From positions 1 through 64,000 of the forward strand of contig JAKASR010000009.1 in assembly GCA_021818955.1 (NCBI GenBank): a DNA stretch of 64,000 nucleotides. Direction: 5' to 3'. Under the pieces are notes generated by a model, which saw nothing but the letters and a program-made list of their open reading frames with translations, ran no database searches and was not told where the DNA came from. The stretch comes from Acidobacteriota bacterium (lineage in GTDB: Bacteria > Acidobacteriota > Terriglobia > Terriglobales > SCQP01). The position numbers and the translations under genes were made by a program. Shown piece after piece: positions 15,279 to 25,787 of the stretch (position 1 is its first letter; each line of letters opens with the position of its first letter).

Positions 15279-17735
15279 ATGGGCGCGTATATAGGTAACA
15301 TGCGGCTGCAGAATGGGGTGAAACCGGCCTGGAGAGCGTTACGCGCCAATCCCGCCGTCAGCCTGATCGCCATGGCCACGCTGGCCTTGGGCATTGGCGC
15401 CAATACGGCGATATTCAGCGTGGTGGATGCGGTGCTGCTGCGTCCGCTGCCATACCCGCATCCCGGCCAGCTCGTTGAAGTGCGGGAACGGACGCCGCGC
15501 TTTTCCGCCATGTCGGATTCACTGCCCGACTATTACGATTGGCGAAAGCAGAACCAGGTCTTCAGCCATCTCGCCGCCTGGCAATGGGCGGGCTACAACC
15601 TGACCGGCCCGCGGCGGGAGCCCAAGGTCATTCAAGCGCTGAATGTCACCGCCAATCTTTTCCCGACGCTGGGGGTGCGACCCTACCTCGGGCGCAATTT
15701 CAAACCGGCCGACGACCAGCCGGGCGCGCCGCGGGTGGCGATGCTCGGCTACCGGCTCTGGTCGCGGGAGTTCGGCGCCAACCCGCGGCTGCCGGGCAAG
15801 ACCATCGTTCTCGATGGCCAGGCCTATAGCGTAATCGGGGTGATGCCGCCGGGCTTCGATTTTCCCGGCAAGACGCGGCTCTGGGTATCGCTAGGCGCGT
15901 TGCGGGCCAGCAACCCATGTTTGCACAGCCGGGGCTGTCATCCCGGCATCAGCGCCCTGGGACGGCTGAGGCCGGGGGTAAGCCTGGCGAGGGCGCAGAG
16001 CGAGATGTCGGCGATTGCGGCGCGGCTGGCGGCCGCTTATCCCAAATCCAACACCTCGGTCGGCGTAGAGCTGATGCGATACCAGCAATGGATGGTGCGG
16101 GGCTCGGCCAAGGGTTTATGGATGCTGCTGGGCGCGGTGGGGCTGATGCTGCTGATCGCCTGCGCCAACATCGCCAATTTATTGCTGGCGCGGGCGGAGG
16201 GACGGCGGAAGGAATTCGCCATTCGGGCGGCGTTGGGGGCAACGCGCTGGCAAATCGTTCGGCAACTGTTAGGCGAGAGCCTGGGGCTGGCGCTGGCCGG
16301 CGGCGGGCTGGGGTTAGTGCTGGCGTTGCTGGGGATGCATTTCGCCCAACCGCTTTTACCCAAAGATTTGCCGCGCGCCACCAGCCTGGGCGTGGATTGG
16401 CGGGTGTTGTTGTTCAGCCTGAGCGCGGCCCTGCTGTGCGGAATCTTATTCGGGCTGGCGCCAGCCTGGCTGCAAGATAGCCGGGGCTTAAGCGAGAGCC
16501 TCAATGAAGGCGGCCGGGAAAGCCATGGCGGCGGACACCGGCTCCGCGGAGCGCTGGTAGCGGGCGAGATGGCGCTGGCGCTGCTGCTGCTGGCCGGCGC
16601 CGGCCTGCTACTACGCAGCTTTTACCTGCTCATCGCCTCCGGCCCGGGCTTTGACCCGGCGCAGAAGTTGACCTTCACCGTGGGGCTGCCCGACCGGCAA
16701 TATCACCAAGACGCGCAGCAGATCGAATTCTATCGCGCAGCGTTGGCCAAACTCGCCGCCATTCCCGGCGTGACCCGAGCGGCGTTGATCATGCCACTGC
16801 CTTTCAGCGGCAGCGACTGGGAAAACACTTTTCAATTGCCGGACCGCGCGCCATTTCCGCCGGGCAAGGAACCGCTTACGGATTTTGCCATGGCCAGCCC
16901 GGGCTATTTTCGGGCAATGAAAATTCCCCTGCTGCGGGGACGGAATTTCCGCCCGACCGACACCGAGAAGGCGCCGCCGGTGGCCATCGTAGATACGGTT
17001 TTTGCCCGGCGTTATTGGCCGGGGCAAAGCCCGCTGGGCAAGCAGGTGGAATTCGGCCGCGGAACCAAAGATCAAAAGATCATGACCATTGTGGGGATGG
17101 TGCGGCACATCAAGCTCGAAGGCCTGGCGGGCAGCTCGATTGTCGACCGCCTGCCGGAGTTGTATGTCCCCTATCGGCAACAAGCCAACACCGCCATGAC
17201 CTTCGTGCTGCGCGCCGGAGGCGCGGTATCGCCGCTATCTTTACTGCGGCCGGCGGAGGAGCAAATCCACACGCTCGACCCCAATCTGGCGGTGGCCGAA
17301 ATGCATACGATGGGCGCGCTGCTTTCCACCGCCATGGCGCCACGGAGGCTGGCGTTGATCTTGACTTCCAGCTTCGCCGGCTTATCGCTACTGCTGGCAG
17401 CGGTGGGCATTTACGGAGTAATTTCCTACAGCGTGGCGCAGCGGCAGCACGAGTTGGGGGTGCGCATGGCGCTAGGCGCGCAGCGCGGCTCGATTCTGCG
17501 GCTGGTGCTGGGCGAAGCCTTGCGGCTGACTTGCATCGGCGCCGGCGCGGGCCTGGCGGCGGCGCTGGCGCTGGGAAAAACCCTGAGCAGCTTTTTATTT
17601 AGCGTCCACGCCTACGATCCGCTAACGCTCAGCGCGGGGCTGGGGTTTCTCTTCGCGGTGGCGGTGTTGGCCAGCTATCTGCCGGCCCGCCGCGGCGCCG
17701 AGAGCGACCCGGCGCGGTTGCTGAAAAGCCTGTAA
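15279..17735 (+). CDS. ADOP-type ABC transporter permease (MacB/FtsX-like)
   Basis: An 818-residue membrane protein of the acidobacterial duplicated orphan permease type. The N-terminal part holds [30 protein letters not shown], the usual first helix block. It is followed by a MacB-like periplasmic domain with [12 protein letters not shown] and a first FtsX unit ([29 protein letters not shown]). A second periplasmic domain and a second FtsX unit ([27 protein letters not shown]) complete it. No ATPase gene is adjacent, hence 'orphan'. ATG at 15279 and 15300 are both possible. Substrate unknown; related MacB systems export peptides or signal molecules. Confidence 0.92.
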   Translation: MGAYIGNMRLQNGVKPAWRALRANPAVSLIAMATLALGIGANTAIFSVVDAVLLRPLPYPHPGQLVEVRERTPRFSAMSDSLPDYYDWRKQNQVFSHLAAWQWAGYNLTGPRREPKVIQALNVTANLFPTLGVRPYLGRNFKPADDQPGAPRVAMLGYRLWSREFGANPRLPGKTIVLDGQAYSVIGVMPPGFDFPGKTRLWVSLGALRASNPCLHSRGCHPGISALGRLRPGVSLARAQSEMSAIAARLAAAYPKSNTSVGVELMRYQQWMVRGSAKGLWMLLGAVGLMLLIACANIANLLLARAEGRRKEFAIRAALGATRWQIVRQLLGESLGLALAGGGLGLVLALLGMHFAQPLLPKDLPRATSLGVDWRVLLFSLSAALLCGILFGLAPAWLQDSRGLSESLNEGGRESHGGGHRLRGALVAGEMALALLLLAGAGLLLRSFYLLIASGPGFDPAQKLTFTVGLPDRQYHQDAQQIEFYRAALAKLAAIPGVTRAALIMPLPFSGSDWENTFQLPDRAPFPPGKEPLTDFAMASPGYFRAMKIPLLRGRNFRPTDTEKAPPVAIVDTVFARRYWPGQSPLGKQVEFGRGTKDQKIMTIVGMVRHIKLEGLAGSSIVDRLPELYVPYRQQANTAMTFVLRAGGAVSPLSLLRPAEEQIHTLDPNLAVAEMHTMGALLSTAMAPRRLALILTSSFAGLSLLLAAVGIYGVISYSVAQRQHELGVRMALGAQRGSILRLVLGEALRLTCIGAGAGLAAALALGKTLSSFLFSVHAYDPLTLSAGLGFLFAVAVLASYLPARRGAESDPARLLKSL

Positions 17736-17793
17736 CAGAAAGGCCAGAGGCCGGTCCAGGCTCATAGGCTGAGGCCGTTCGGGTCGTATTCAC

Positions 17794-20700
17794 TCAACTG
17801 GCAGCCAGGCGGCGAGCTTCTTCCATGCGGACCGAGACGATCCGGGAGACGCCGGACTGGGGCATGGTGACGCCGTAGAGCAGGGGGATAATTTCCATGG
17901 TGCGGCGGCTGTGGGTAATGATGACGAACTGAGTCGTAGCGCTCATTTCGCGCACCATGCGGGTGAAGCGGCCGATATTGGCCTCATCGAGCGGGGCATC
18001 GACTTCATCAAGGACACAGAAAGGGCTGGGCTGGAAGCGGAAGACGGCGATGAGCAGGGCGAGGGCGGTCATGGCCTTTTCGCCGCCGGAAAGCAAGAGC
18101 GCGTTCTGCAGTTTTTTGCCGGGGGGCTGAGCGACGATATCCACGCCGCCGTCGGGGTTGTTTTCCGCATCGGTAAGACGCAAAAAGCCCTGGCCGCCGC
18201 CAAACAAGGTCTGGAAAGTTTCCTGGAAGGAGGCGTTGATTTTTTCAAACGCCTCGGCAAACTGCTGCCGGGTGACCTGATCCAGTTCCTGGATGGTCTT
18301 TTGAGTATCGGCGATGGAATCCATTAAATCCTGGCGCTGAGTAGCCAGAAACTGATGGCGCTGTTCGGTTTCCTGGAATTCTTCGAGCGCCATCATGTTG
18401 ACCGGGCCGAGGGCTTCGATGCGGGCATGCAGGCCGGCGACGGTTTCCGACTCGGCCTGGAGCCAATCGGCGGCGGGCAGCTCGGCGGGGAGCAGTTCGG
18501 GCGCCAGCTCGAGTCCCAGTTCGTGCAGACCGGTTTCGCGGAGGTGCTGGAAATCGGAGGCGAGGCGGGCAAGGCGGACTTCACAGGCGTTGAGGCGCTG
18601 GCGGGCCTGATCGGCCTGCAGCCGGGCTTGCTGGATGCGGGGCTCCAGCTCGGCGGCGCGGGCGCGCCAGAGGGCCAATTGTTCGGTAGCGCGGGCGCGC
18701 AATTCGGCCTGCTGACGGCCGGCCTCGGCGGCGGCCGCGAGGGCGAGCTGGGCGGTTTCGCGGGCAGCGGCCCACTGGATCATTTCGGCGGCGGCGGCTT
18801 CGTCTTCGGCGGCGCGCGCGGCCTGCTGGGCGGCGAGTTCCTGCGCGTGGGCGCGCAGGCGTTCGAGCCGGCCGGTGGCGGCCTGGGCGCGTTCTTCCAT
18901 GCGGGCGGTAGCGGCGGCGGCTTCGGCTTGCCGCTGGGCCGCGGCTTCGCGCTGCTCGCGGGCATGGAGCAGGCGCTCGGCGGCGGCGTTTTGCTCGGCC
19001 AGCGCGGCCTGCTGGGCGGCTTCGGCGGGTTCCAGCTCGAGGCGCAATTCCGCCAAGCGGGTTTCGCGCTGGCGTAATTCGGCGCGGGCGCGCTCGTGTT
19101 CCAAGGCGCGGGCGGCACGCTGCGATTCCAGCCTTGCCGCTTCCCGGGCGAGATGTTCCAACGCCTGCCGCTCGCCGGCCAAGTCGCGATCCAGCGCGTG
19201 CACGCGCGCATCCAGTTCCCCTTCGGCGGCTTCCAAATTCTGGATTTCGAGCTCCAAGCCGGAGAGCCGGGTTTCGAGCGAGCGCAGGGATTGCTGGCCA
19301 AGGGTTTCCCGGCTGACGGTTTCGCGCAATTCGCGCTTGAGGGTAAGCGGGCCGACGGTCGAGCGGGCGCCGCCGCTGACGGTGAGGTTGTGGAACCATT
19401 CGCCGCCGGCCGTGAGGAAATAGGCTTGCGGGTTGTGGCGCGCCAAGCCGCACGCCTGCTCGGGGCCGGCGGCGATGTAGCCGCTGCCGAGCTTGGGCAA
19501 AATATGCTCCAGCGAACGGCCAAAGCCATTGAGCACGCGCACAAACTGGCGCAGCGGGCGGGGCTGGCCGCTTTCGGCCAGGTTGGGGGAGAAAGGGGCG
19601 CCGGCGGCCGGCTCGGCGGAAAACATCTTCAACTGGGAGTCATCGGGATGCACGAGGAAGGTGACGCGACCTTGCGCATCCTGGCGCACGACGCCCAAGC
19701 CGGCATCGGCGGCCGCCCAGTCTTCGACCACGACGTAGTTCAATTCCTCGCGCAGGAATTCCTCGACCACGGTTTCGTATTCAGGCTCGACTTCGAGGAA
19801 ATCGGCAAGCACGCCCTGGGGGCGAAAGCGGGTTTCGCCGCCGGCAAAAAGGCTGCGCACGGCCTCGCTGCTATAGCCGTGATGAGCAATCATTTCCTCA
19901 AGCGAGCGGCGGCGAGCGCTGGCTTCGGCGAGGCGCGCCTGCAACTCTTCGCGCTCGCACCGGCGTTCCTGGCGTTCGGCGCGCAAGGCGCGCAGCCGCG
20001 CGGCAATTTGACCGGTCTGGGCGCGGACCGCGTCGCAATCGCGCTGCTTGGCCTCAAAACTGAGGCCGAGCTGGCCACGGTGCAGCCCCAAAGCTTCCAA
20101 TTCGCCCTCCAAGCCTTGCAACTCCGACGCCTGGCGCAGAAGCTGGGCCTGGCCGGCAACCGTCACCGCTTCATGCTCGGCAATCTGCTGGCGCAGGATG
20201 GTGGCCTGATTCATGGCTTGCAGCATGCGGGCGCGGGCGGCTTCAATTTCGGTTTCCAGGGCCAGCACGGCGCGGATGACCTGTTCGCCGGCGGCGCGGG
20301 CGGCCAGCTCGTGGGCGCGGGCGGCGGCCAAATCGCGGCTGGCGGCTTCGTCATCGGCCTGAGCGGCGAGGCAGGCATCGGCGGCGCGGGCTTGTTGTCC
20401 GGCCAATTCAGCCAGGATGGATTGCAGCGCGGCGGCACGCCGGGCCAAATCCTGCTGCTGGCGCTCGGCCAGGACCAACTGCCCCTGCAAGCGCTCGGCT
20501 TCCAATTCGAGGCGGTGCAACTCGCTTTCCGCCTGACGCAGGCCGGCCTCGCCCGCCAGCGCCTGGCGCTGGCTGGCGGCGCGCTCGTTTTCCAACTGTT
20601 CGATTTCGCGCTGTCCGGCCTCGTTGGCCCGTTGCGCATCCTGGCGTTCCACTTCCATTTGCCGCCGATCGGCCTCCAGCAGGGCGGCGCGCGCCAGCAG

Positions 20701-21591
20701 CAGAGCGCGCTGGCGGGCATCGTATTCATCCTTCAATTCGCGATAGCGGCGGGCCTTGGCGGCCTGGCGCTTGAGCGAGTTCATCTGGCGCGTGACTTCT
20801 TCGAAGATGTCGTGAATGCGGGCCAAATTCTGGCGCGCCGACTCCAGCCGGGCTTCAGCCAGTTTTTTCTTCGCCTTGTACTTGGTCACGCCGGCGGCTT
20901 CCTCGATGATGGCGCGGCGCTCGTAAGGCTTCGAGCCCAGGATTTGACCAATGCGGCCCTGTTCGATGATGGCGTAGGTTTCCGGTCCCAGACCGGTGCC
21001 CATGAACAGGTCCTGGATATCGCGCAGGCGGCAAGGGCGTCCGTTTAAGCGGTATTCGCTATTGCCATCCCGATAGAGGCGGCGGGTGACAACGATCTCA
21101 CCGGCGCGATAGATGGGCGCCACGCGGCGGCGGCGGTGAATGGTGAGCACCACCCCGTGCTCCGGCGACTCGGAAGCGCCGGCGGGAGGGACGGCGGCCT
21201 CCGGCGGGTTTTCGGCAGACGCGGCAGTTTCGGGCTCGGCGGCAGGAGAAGCGGCGGCATCTTCCCAGGAATCCCCTGTCTCAATCGGCGGATCTTCGAC
21301 GTCTTCCGGACTGTTATAGACCTCAGGATCGACTAAAGTCAGCGAGACCTCGGCCATGCCGGTGGCGGGGCGGTCGCGGCTGCCGGCGAAGATGACATCT
21401 TCCATCCGCTGTCCGCGCAGGGATTTGACCGACTGCTCGCCCAACACCCAGCAGATGGCGTCGGAGACATTGGATTTGCCACAGCCGTTCGGGCCGACAA
21501 TACCTACCACGCCGGTACCGGGAAAGATCAACTCGGTACGGTCGCAAAACGACTTAAAGCCCTGAATTTGCAGTTTTTTAATTTTGAGCAC
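17794..21591 (-). CDS. smc: Chromosome segregation protein SMC
   Basis: SMC forms the ATP-driven condensin-like ring with ScpA and ScpB. The 1265-residue protein has an N-terminal head with Walker A (GPNGCGKSN), two long coiled coils rich in Ala, Arg, Glu and Gln, and a hinge around 580-720. The C-terminal head has the signature LLSGGEKAMTALALL and Walker B FCVLDEVDAPLDEANIGRF. A stretch of about 55 residues rich in Ala, Pro and Glu interrupts the N-terminal head after LTLVDPEVY (about residues 90-145). The start is the GTG at 21591 with AGGAG 7 bp upstream. It converges on the ADOP gene; scpA and scpB are not in the window. Confidence 0.96.
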   Translation of the reverse strand: MLKIKKLQIQGFKSFCDRTELIFPGTGVVGIVGPNGCGKSNVSDAICWVLGEQSVKSLRGQRMEDVIFAGSRDRPATGMAEVSLTLVDPEVYNSPEDVEDPPIETGDSWEDAAASPAAEPETAASAENPPEAAVPPAGASESPEHGVVLTIHRRRRVAPIYRAGEIVVTRRLYRDGNSEYRLNGRPCRLRDIQDLFMGTGLGPETYAIIEQGRIGQILGSKPYERRAIIEEAAGVTKYKAKKKLAEARLESARQNLARIHDIFEEVTRQMNSLKRQAAKARRYRELKDEYDARQRALLLARAALLEADRRQMEVERQDAQRANEAGQREIEQLENERAASQRQALAGEAGLRQAESELHRLELEAERLQGQLVLAERQQQDLARRAAALQSILAELAGQQARAADACLAAQADDEAASRDLAAARAHELAARAAGEQVIRAVLALETEIEAARARMLQAMNQATILRQQIAEHEAVTVAGQAQLLRQASELQGLEGELEALGLHRGQLGLSFEAKQRDCDAVRAQTGQIAARLRALRAERQERRCEREELQARLAEASARRRSLEEMIAHHGYSSEAVRSLFAGGETRFRPQGVLADFLEVEPEYETVVEEFLREELNYVVVEDWAAADAGLGVVRQDAQGRVTFLVHPDDSQLKMFSAEPAAGAPFSPNLAESGQPRPLRQFVRVLNGFGRSLEHILPKLGSGYIAAGPEQACGLARHNPQAYFLTAGGEWFHNLTVSGGARSTVGPLTLKRELRETVSRETLGQQSLRSLETRLSGLELEIQNLEAAEGELDARVHALDRDLAGERQALEHLAREAARLESQRAARALEHERARAELRQRETRLAELRLELEPAEAAQQAALAEQNAAAERLLHAREQREAAAQRQAEAAAATARMEERAQAATGRLERLRAHAQELAAQQAARAAEDEAAAAEMIQWAAARETAQLALAAAAEAGRQQAELRARATEQLALWRARAAELEPRIQQARLQADQARQRLNACEVRLARLASDFQHLRETGLHELGLELAPELLPAELPAADWLQAESETVAGLHARIEALGPVNMMALEEFQETEQRHQFLATQRQDLMDSIADTQKTIQELDQVTRQQFAEAFEKINASFQETFQTLFGGGQGFLRLTDAENNPDGGVDIVAQPPGKKLQNALLLSGGEKAMTALALLIAVFRFQPSPFCVLDEVDAPLDEANIGRFTRMVREMSATTQFVIITHSRRTMEIIPLLYGVTMPQSGVSRIVSVRMEEARRLAAS

Positions 21592-21922
21592 CGAATCACT
21601 CCTGATTCAGCCGACCGGGGCCACTCCGCCGCATCGGGCGCAGTACAGAATCATATCCCCCGTCAGGCATCGTAGCCGCAGCCAGCCTGGCAATCAAGCA
21701 AAAACATACAGTCTATAGAGTCAAAATAAAATTGACCCACAAGATGTCGTATCTGATTGCGCATCAACAAGAAAGCAGGGATAGAGCCAATGAAGGTTTA
21801 AGGAATTCGCGCCGGCATGACCGGAAATTTAGAGAAACCGCCAGGTTGTGAATGAGTTTAGCGAGTATCCCAAGAATAGTAAACCAAGATGAATCAATAC
21901 AGTAAACGAGCAAAGCGGCGAG
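21592..21922. other. Intergenic region upstream of smc, no gene found
   Basis: About 330 bp of clearly AT-richer sequence between the smc start and repeat remnant R8. It contains stops in all frames and should hold the smc promoter. An AAAACATACAGTCTATAG stretch and poly-A runs are visible. I cannot identify a specific promoter or RNA gene. Confidence 0.5.
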
Positions 21923-21985
21923 GCGGCGAGGGCGCTTTTATTTTTGGACGCTGGCGCTTTCGCAAAGGTCCGGCCGAAGCCGACC
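21923..21985 (+). repeat. Dispersed repeat R, copy R8 (degenerate 5' half)
   Basis: GCGGCGAGGGCGCTTTTATTTTTGG, then TGGCGCTTTCGCAAAGGTCCGGCCGAAGCCG, match the first 63 bases of the repeat with several substitutions. It lies in the gap between smc and the first receptor gene, again in plus orientation although both neighbours are on the minus strand. Confidence 0.75.
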
Positions 21986-21995
21986 GCGATCGCAA

Positions 21996-22031
21996 CCAAA
22001 AAGAAAGCCCGGCCAGGGAGCCTGGCCGGGC
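21996..22031 (-). terminator. Rho-independent terminator of the first TonB receptor gene
   Basis: On the minus strand GCCCGGCCAGG-CTC-CCTGGCCGGGC makes a perfect 11-bp stem with a 3-nt loop, followed by TTTCTTTTTGG. It lies 45 bases after the receptor stop codon. This is the clearest terminator in the window. Confidence 0.88.
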
Positions 22032-22075
22032 GAGAAACACGACACGGCAAAAATGGAACTACCGCCGAACTCGAG

Positions 22076-25000
22076 CTAGAAGGTGAAGCCGATATCGAAC
22101 TGGAAGGCACGGGCGATGCCAGCGGCAAACGGGCCGGTATTCAAGCCATATTTGCGCGAGCGGTTGCCCATGGTGGTATCGGTCAGCGAATTCGAGAGAC
22201 CGTAGTCGGTGGCCGCGCCGGGGACGTAGTTGGTGAGCAGCGTGCCGCTCATCACGTTGCCGGGCGGATCGTAGTTGGCGAAGTTGAAGACATTGAAGAC
22301 GTCAATGCGGGGGGTGATGCGGAAGCGCTCGCCCAGTTTAATGGGACGGGCGATGCTCAAGTCGGCATCCATGAAGTTACTGGGCAGCAACTCTCCAGGG
22401 GCGACGTGAGCGGAGATGTAGGGCATGGCCAAGCCGATGGTTTTGAGGTCGGCGGAGTTGGCCAGGCCGGCGGTCACCAGCGATTTGCCCGCCGGCGTGA
22501 GCGAGGTCGCGTAGTTCGCATTGTAGGAGTTAATCATGGACTGCAGTTGCTGCGGGCTGGAGATGGAACGGCCATAGGAGCCGACGTTGGTGTTAGGGAC
22601 GATATCGCCGGTCGAGCCGTCGCCGGTCCAGTCGGTTTGGAAAATCTCGGCCGCGCAGCCGCAAAGCTGCGACAGGCGGGGAGTCACCGGCAAGCCGCTA
22701 TCGAAATGGCCGACGGAAGAGATGCGGAAGCCGCCGGGCACGTAAAAGATGCTGCCGAAGCTCAACTGATTCAAGCGGTCATAGCCGTTGGGGCCATAAA
22801 ACATGCCGGGATTCACATTATCGGTAGCGCCGGGGCCGAAGGCCTGATCGAACTGAGTCGAGTTGTTGCGGCTCAAGGAATAGGACACGATCAGGTCGTT
22901 GGAGTGCAGCAAGCGAAGCAGGCGGCCTTTTTGGATGGTGAACCGGATCTGCAGCGCCTTATAGTCGGCTGAACCCAGGTTGCGATAGGTGGACATGTTG
23001 TTGTAGTTGGGGTTCACGCCACCGAAGGCATAATTCGGCGCGCCGAGGACGTAATTCGCGCCGGAGCCCAGCGAATCGCCGGAGGAATTAGAAGCCAGCG
23101 CACCCACCGCCGCGGCCTGCGTAATGCCGCCATTTTGCACCGCGGCGGCGATATTGTGCATCGTGCCGGCCGGAGTATTGCCTTGCGAGACCCCCAGGTC
23201 AGTGGCGGCGCCATTGATCGCGGCCGCAGCCACGGTCTTATTCAGGAAGCGAGAATCGCCGACGAAGTTGGTGTTTTGAATCATCAACAGGTGCAGGCTG
23301 CGATTCTTAATAAAGTTCACGGAGAGCACGACGCCGGGCGAGAACTGGTGCTGAACGCCAATATTGAACTGCTCGGAGTAGGGGGTGGTATAGGTGTTAT
23401 CGAACAGCGGGTTACCCCAGCCGGTGCCGGGAGTCAAAACGCCGGGGGCCGGGCTTTCGAAATCCAGCGGGGGCGCGAAAGCGCTCTGCGGCTGCGAGGC
23501 GTAACTGGCCTGCAATTGGGCCTGGGCAGCCACAATCTGCGGCGCCAGTTGCTGCAGGGATTCGGTATCGACGGCATCGCCGGTGCACATGAAGATGCAA
23601 TTGCCTTTGGCATCGAACAAAGGCGAGCCGGCATAAACAAAGGGGAAACCGGGGGCGATGCTGCTGCTGATGTAATCGGAGCGCTCGAACATGACATTAT
23701 TCCAGATATCGTTCTGGTAATAGATGCCATAGCCGGCGCGGATGGAGGTGGTGCCATGACCGAAGGGATCCCAAGCAAAGCCGATGGTCGGCGACCAGTT
23801 ATTGGGAATCGGCGCGAAGGTGGAATAATGCGGGCCGAAGGCGATGAGTGACGGCGGCTTTTTCAGGTCGGTATTGACTTCGCCCGGATCGCGCTCGAAG
23901 TGGACGCCGATATTCATAGCCAGCCGGGGGGTAATGCGCCAGTTGTCGGTGAGGTAAAAGGACTTGCGCGGATTATAGACGCCGCCAAACGGGTTGCCGT
24001 GCACCGGCAAGTTAGAGAAGTATCCCAAGCCATTGCCGAAGATCAAGAAGTTCCCCGGGCACTGCATGGGGTTGGTGGGCGCGGCACCTAAAAACTGCTT
24101 GCAAAAGTTGTAACTAGGATAGGCATTGACCCCGGACGAGAAGAACGAGGCATAGACCACGTTGGCGATATGGTTGTACTCGAAGCCATAGCGCAAGGTG
24201 TGATTACCCCAGAAGTAGCTGCCGTCGTAACGGAACTCGTCGTTGATCTGGAAGGTGTGCTGCGGGGAAAGCAGATTGGGGCCGAAGCTTTCGCCGGTAT
24301 CGAAGTTGACCGCGACGGGGAAGCTGGGCAAACCGGCCACGGGCTTGGTGAAGATGTGATTGAAGAAGCCCAGATGATCGTAATGGAACTGATGGGTGAA
24401 GTTGCCCTGCTGCCAGGTCAAGCCCACGATATTCAGATTGGTGATGTTCTCGTTGGTGAAGGGCTGCATGGTGGTGCCGCCGATGGTGGATGGCGGGACC
24501 AGGGCGAGACTGTCGTTGCGGATCTCATAAAACGCGCGCAGGCTGGAGCTGATATTCCAATCCAGGCGCGCCACACCGGTTTTGTCTTCGCCCGGAGCGG
24601 GGAAAAAGCCGTTATAAGAAGGGAAATCGGGCATGGAGACGGCCGATTCCTGATCGCGGGAATAACGCTCGCCGCTGAGGAACCAAAACAATTTGTTATG
24701 CAGAAACGGACCGCCGAAATCGAGGCCGTCCTGGTTCTGCTTGAAAGGCGGCTTCTGGCCGGAATTGCTGGGATTGGCGGCGAAACGATCGCTGCGATAG
24801 TTGGCGAAGCCGGAGCCGTGAATCTGGTTGGTGCCGCTCTTGGTGCTAACAAAAACCTCGCCGGTGTTACCGATATCGGAGGAGGTATCGAGGCTGGAGG
24901 TGGAAACCTGGAACTCGCGGATGGAGTTGTCGTTCAGGTTCATGGTGGTGGTGCCGACGGTCTGATCGGTGATATCGGCGCCATCGACGTTGATATCGGT

Positions 25001-25609
25001 GGTGCGGCCTTCAGCGGCGTCAATGGAAAGTCCGGCAAAGCCATTTTTGGTGGGATCGAAGTTGCCGCCGTCAATGATCTGCGCGCCCGGCTGAAGCTGT
25101 GCCAGATCGAGGAAGTTACGGCCGATCTGGGGAAGGTCTTTAATCTGGCGGGCATTGATCACGCCGCCGACGGTGGCGGTTTGGGTGTTGACTTGCACGG
25201 TGGCGGCGGAACCGGTGACTTTCACCGTCGTGGTGCTGCTGCCCAATTTCAATTGCGCGGGAGCATTGGTTACCTGACCGACACGCACGACGACCGGCTG
25301 GGTCAAGGTAGTGAACCCCTTGGCCTGCACCGTCAAAATATAATTTCCCGGCGTTAAGCCGGGAAAGGAATAGGCGCCGGTTGCACCGGTAACGACATTG
25401 AGATGCAAGTTGGTGGATTTGCGGTCCAGGTTCACCTTGGCGCCGACGACGACCGAGCCGCTGGGATCGGTCACGCGCCCATTCACCACGCCGGTGTAGG
25501 AAGTCTGGGCCCAGGCGCCAAGCGACAAGGCCAACAGCAAACCACCCAAACCCAATAAACCAAGGAAAGAAAAACGCACTGTTTTCGCAATCTCCAGAGC
25601 CTTATTCAT
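22076..25609 (-). CDS. Oar-like TonB-dependent receptor with N-terminal carboxypeptidase-regulatory domain
   Basis: An outer-membrane receptor of 1177 residues. A signal peptide (to about AWAQ) is followed by a carboxypeptidase-regulatory domain (GVVNGRVTDPSGSVVVGAKVNL). Then come a plug domain (INARQIKDLPQIGRNFLDLAQLQPG, later DGADITDQTVG) and a long beta-barrel ending in an aromatic strand (FQFDIGFTF). Such Oar-like proteins in Acidobacteriota probably import large substrates such as glycans. I choose the ATG at 25609 (MNKALE), which has GGGGAG 7 bp upstream; the ORF track starts five codons earlier. It shares only the overall plan with the next receptor, and both lie on the same strand. 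Confidence 0.9.
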   Translation of the reverse strand: MNKALEIAKTVRFSFLGLLGLGGLLLALSLGAWAQTSYTGVVNGRVTDPSGSVVVGAKVNLDRKSTNLHLNVVTGATGAYSFPGLTPGNYILTVQAKGFTTLTQPVVVRVGQVTNAPAQLKLGSSTTTVKVTGSAATVQVNTQTATVGGVINARQIKDLPQIGRNFLDLAQLQPGAQIIDGGNFDPTKNGFAGLSIDAAEGRTTDINVDGADITDQTVGTTTMNLNDNSIREFQVSTSSLDTSSDIGNTGEVFVSTKSGTNQIHGSGFANYRSDRFAANPSNSGQKPPFKQNQDGLDFGGPFLHNKLFWFLSGERYSRDQESAVSMPDFPSYNGFFPAPGEDKTGVARLDWNISSSLRAFYEIRNDSLALVPPSTIGGTTMQPFTNENITNLNIVGLTWQQGNFTHQFHYDHLGFFNHIFTKPVAGLPSFPVAVNFDTGESFGPNLLSPQHTFQINDEFRYDGSYFWGNHTLRYGFEYNHIANVVYASFFSSGVNAYPSYNFCKQFLGAAPTNPMQCPGNFLIFGNGLGYFSNLPVHGNPFGGVYNPRKSFYLTDNWRITPRLAMNIGVHFERDPGEVNTDLKKPPSLIAFGPHYSTFAPIPNNWSPTIGFAWDPFGHGTTSIRAGYGIYYQNDIWNNVMFERSDYISSSIAPGFPFVYAGSPLFDAKGNCIFMCTGDAVDTESLQQLAPQIVAAQAQLQASYASQPQSAFAPPLDFESPAPGVLTPGTGWGNPLFDNTYTTPYSEQFNIGVQHQFSPGVVLSVNFIKNRSLHLLMIQNTNFVGDSRFLNKTVAAAAINGAATDLGVSQGNTPAGTMHNIAAAVQNGGITQAAAVGALASNSSGDSLGSGANYVLGAPNYAFGGVNPNYNNMSTYRNLGSADYKALQIRFTIQKGRLLRLLHSNDLIVSYSLSRNNSTQFDQAFGPGATDNVNPGMFYGPNGYDRLNQLSFGSIFYVPGGFRISSVGHFDSGLPVTPRLSQLCGCAAEIFQTDWTGDGSTGDIVPNTNVGSYGRSISSPQQLQSMINSYNANYATSLTPAGKSLVTAGLANSADLKTIGLAMPYISAHVAPGELLPSNFMDADLSIARPIKLGERFRITPRIDVFNVFNFANYDPPGNVMSGTLLTNYVPGAATDYGLSNSLTDTTMGNRSRKYGLNTGPFAAGIARAFQFDIGFTF

Positions 25610-25740
25610 ATGCATTCTCCCCATTGCCGCTCAAATTCTCCGCAATTCCGAGTCATTTTCGATCGGTGAAGCTCACCATGAAAATAGCGAGTTCATAGAT
25701 AAAATTACAATCCGCTCAAAACCCGGGCCAGAATGGACAA

Positions 25741-25762
25741 GCCAGGGGCTTTCGCCCCTGGC
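25741..25762 (-). terminator. Hairpin after the second receptor gene
   Basis: GCCAGGGGC-TTTC-GCCCCTGGC is a perfect 9-bp stem with a tetraloop, 26 bases downstream of the stop of the second receptor gene. The minus-strand tail is TTGTCCATT, with few T residues. It may be a terminator or an mRNA 3'-end stabiliser. Confidence 0.55.
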
Positions 25763-25787
25763 TTGAAGCCATCCTTTTATTTACCGA

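Noticed and set aside
19096-21048. 650-codon ORF antisense to smc
   Set aside because: It lies wholly inside smc, is Gly/Ala-rich and lacks domain features. High GC creates long open antisense frames.
24170-25357. 395-codon plus ORF antisense to the first receptor gene
   Set aside because: Composition follows the complement of receptor codons (Gly/Ala/Val) and no start signal is seen.
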